Origin: JAUZOB01 sp963692465
Lineage (GTDB): Bacteria; Bacteroidota; Bacteroidia; Bacteroidales; Prolixibacteraceae
Direction: 5' to 3'
Assembly: GCA_963692465.1 (NCBI GenBank)
Contig: OY829943.1
Location: forward strand, 372,001-436,000
DNA length: 64,000 nt
Shown here in pieces: positions 62,538 to 64,000 of the stretch; positions within the stretch are counted from its first letter, which is position 1, and every line of letters starts with the position of its first letter. Under the pieces are notes generated by a model, which worked only from the letters and a program-made list of their open reading frames with translations, was not told the origin of the DNA and searched no databases. A program made the translations under genes and the position numbers.

Positions 62538-63737
62538 ATGGAAACTCTATTTGCTAAACAAGATCGCTTGCTAAAACTGACTTCTACAAAAATAGTTCGT
62601 GAACTGATGAAACAGATTCATTGGGAAACTCAACTGATCGCAATCCGAGGAGCACGAGGTGTAGGAAAAACAACACTTATGTTGCAATATATCAAACTAA
62701 ACTATCCGACTTATAGTAGGGAAGTTTTGTATTGTACGATGGATTCTGTATTCTTCTCAAACCACAGTTTATTGGATTTAGCAGATACTTTTTATAAAAA
62801 TGGTGGCAAGAGATTATTTTTAGATGAAGTTCATAAATACCCTACATGGAGCAAGGAGATAAAGGAAATCTATGATATGTACCCTGATCTGCAAATCGTA
62901 TTCAGCGCATCATCACTTCTGCAAATTCTAAACGGGGATGCTGATTTGTCCCGTCGATGTATCCCATACACGATGCAGGGACTTTCTTTTCGGGAATTCT
63001 TCCTGTTCTATAAGAATATTGAACTACCGATATATTCGTTAAAAGATATTTTATCTTTCCCTGAGAAACTATGTGCTGAAGTAAACGATAAATGTCATCC
63101 ATTGCCTTTCTTCAAAGAATATCTCCAATATGGATATTATCCTTTTTATTTGAGAAATCAATTGGACTATTACACCAGCATAGAGCAGATAACGAACTTT
63201 ATTATAGAAACAGAATTGACATTGCTGTGTAAGGTTGATGTGGCAAATGTACGTAAGCTGAAAGCATTGTTAGGAGTATTGGCAACTTCGGTGCCTTTCG
63301 AAGTGGATATTTCTAAATTGGCAACAACAATAGGAGTACACCGGAATACAGTGATTTCTTATTTGTATGATATGGATAAAGCTGAATTGATAAATATGTT
63401 ATTTTCAGATCTTTTGTCGGTAAAGAAAATGCAGAAGCCGGATAAGATTTATTTAGATAACCCCAATTTGCTTTATGCGTTGGCTTCACAGCCTGTTAAA
63501 AAAGGAACAGTCCGAGAAACATTTGTTGTCAACCAATTAGCATATTTGCATCAGATAGAGTATGGAAAAACAGCCGGTGATTTTAAGGTGGATGGTCAAT
63601 ATTTTTTTGAAGTAGGCGGTGAAAACAAGACATATAAACAGATTGCAGATGTGCCTGATTCATATATTCTGGCTGACAATATAGAAACTCCTTATCATCA
63701 CAAATTACCAATATGGTGTATAGGATTTCTTTATTAA
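62538..63737 (+). CDS. AAA ATPase (AAA_14/DUF4143-type)
   Basis: 399 residues. Walker A IRGARGVGKTTLM (about 34-46), Walker B RLFLDEVHKYPTW (about 92-104), a serine-rich sensor (VFSASSLLQI, about 120-129) and SRRCIPYTMQGLSFREFFLF (about 137-156), all typical of AAA_14. The C-terminal part has a winged-helix stretch (IGVHRNTVISYLYDMDKAEL, about 267-286) and the DUF4143 nuclease-like end (GDFKVDGQYFFEVGGENK, with the acidic site E-V-G-G). Distant relative of the protein at 4950. Role unknown. Confidence 0.85.
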   Translation: METLFAKQDRLLKLTSTKIVRELMKQIHWETQLIAIRGARGVGKTTLMLQYIKLNYPTYSREVLYCTMDSVFFSNHSLLDLADTFYKNGGKRLFLDEVHKYPTWSKEIKEIYDMYPDLQIVFSASSLLQILNGDADLSRRCIPYTMQGLSFREFFLFYKNIELPIYSLKDILSFPEKLCAEVNDKCHPLPFFKEYLQYGYYPFYLRNQLDYYTSIEQITNFIIETELTLLCKVDVANVRKLKALLGVLATSVPFEVDISKLATTIGVHRNTVISYLYDMDKAELINMLFSDLLSVKKMQKPDKIYLDNPNLLYALASQPVKKGTVRETFVVNQLAYLHQIEYGKTAGDFKVDGQYFFEVGGENKTYKQIADVPDSYILADNIETPYHHKLPIWCIGFLY

Positions 63738-63753
63738 TATCCTATCAAGCGTT

Positions 63754-64000
63754 TTATTTAAAAGAACGTTTGGAAAAACCGGCATTATCTGGAATTGAAT
63801 AAGTAAGTTTTCCATAAGCATTCAGAGACGTACTCCCCATTCACAGATAGATCGAATAATTAATGTAGCCACATTATTGGGATTGGCAGGTTACTACATG
63901 TTTTTATGTTGCAATTCACCTCATTAATGCTTATATCGCGGATAAATCTAACATTTCCAGATTTCATGAAATATAAGTGCTAATTTTTTTGTTGTTTAGA
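63754..64000 (+). pseudogene. Mosaic of partial gene copies
   Basis: 63754-63812 copies the 3' end of the E2-type acyltransferase gene and its spacer (compare 59093-59158). 63873-63953 copies 61775-61855 inside the HEPN-like gene, and 63954-64000 copies 62169-62214, its 3' end and spacer; the 300 bases between are deleted. The window ends two bases before where the 33-bp repeat would begin. Confidence 0.75.

Noticed and set aside
1..64000. Prophage or conjugative element
   Set aside because: No integrase, terminase, capsid, relaxase or Tra genes; mobility seen is limited to IS elements and repeats.

Overview
The window looks like a chromosomal stretch from a member of the Bacteroidota, most likely Bacteroidales; I cannot fix the genus. 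Reasons: promoters of the TTTG-N19-to-21-TAnnTTTG type, weak Shine-Dalgarno sites, a Wza-Wzc pair of Bacteroidetes type, an SPII-type lipoprotein, and a set of AAA ATPases (DUF4143, DUF234) that are abundant in this phylum. No rRNA, tRNA or CRISPR array was seen.

Layout. (1) 1-13,900 is an accessory region: an ATPase gene split by an IS5-family element, a secreted lipase, a lipoprotein, three DUF4143/DUF234-type ATPases, and a run of toxin-antitoxin genes (intact AbiEi/AbiEii, an orphan XRE antitoxin, a frameshifted Panacea-domain antitoxin and several gene fragments). (2) 13,906-20,711 is the first half of an exopolysaccharide or O-antigen locus: a DegT aminotransferase, RfbF and RfbG making CDP-4-keto-6-deoxyglucose, an NAD-dependent epimerase/reductase, a two-subunit transketolase and a glycosyltransferase. 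(3) 20,728-25,984 is a defence/TA-like insert inside that locus: a wHTH regulator, nucleotidyltransferase and metallophosphoesterase operon behind a 33-bp dyad operator, then an AAA ATPase with a DUF4276/TOPRIM-like partner, among decayed higA pieces. (4) 26,417-59,139 is the main polysaccharide locus: wHTH regulator, Wza, Wzc, a second rfbF-rfbG pair, RfbH, an RmlC-like epimerase and a reductase (an ascarylose-like branch), Wzx, glycosyltransferases, Wzy, the CapE-CapF-CapG set for UDP-L-FucNAc, then two ATP-grasp and SGNH-hydrolase pairs and an E2-type acyltransferase, closed by a UUCG-loop terminator. IS5, ISL3 and IS66 elements plus IS3 and IS5 remnants are lodged in it. (5) 59,236-64,000 is another accessory stretch: an XRE protein, an AAA ATPase with a decayed partner, a HEPN-like pair and a DUF4143-type ATPase, cut into cassettes by an exact 33-bp direct repeat and by partial copies of neighbouring gene ends.

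Working together: two CDP-sugar branches start from the same RfbF/RfbG chemistry and diverge, one towards transketolase chemistry and one towards RfbH-type 3-deoxygenation. CapEFG supply a FucNAc donor. Wzx/Wzy and Wza/Wzc assemble and export the polymer, and the ATP-grasp, SGNH and acyltransferase genes probably decorate it. The best candidates for something undescribed are the three-gene nucleotidyltransferase operon with duplicated 33-bp operators, the AAA-DUF4276 module between direct repeats, the repeat-bounded cassette region at the right end, and the duplicated ATP-grasp/SGNH set.
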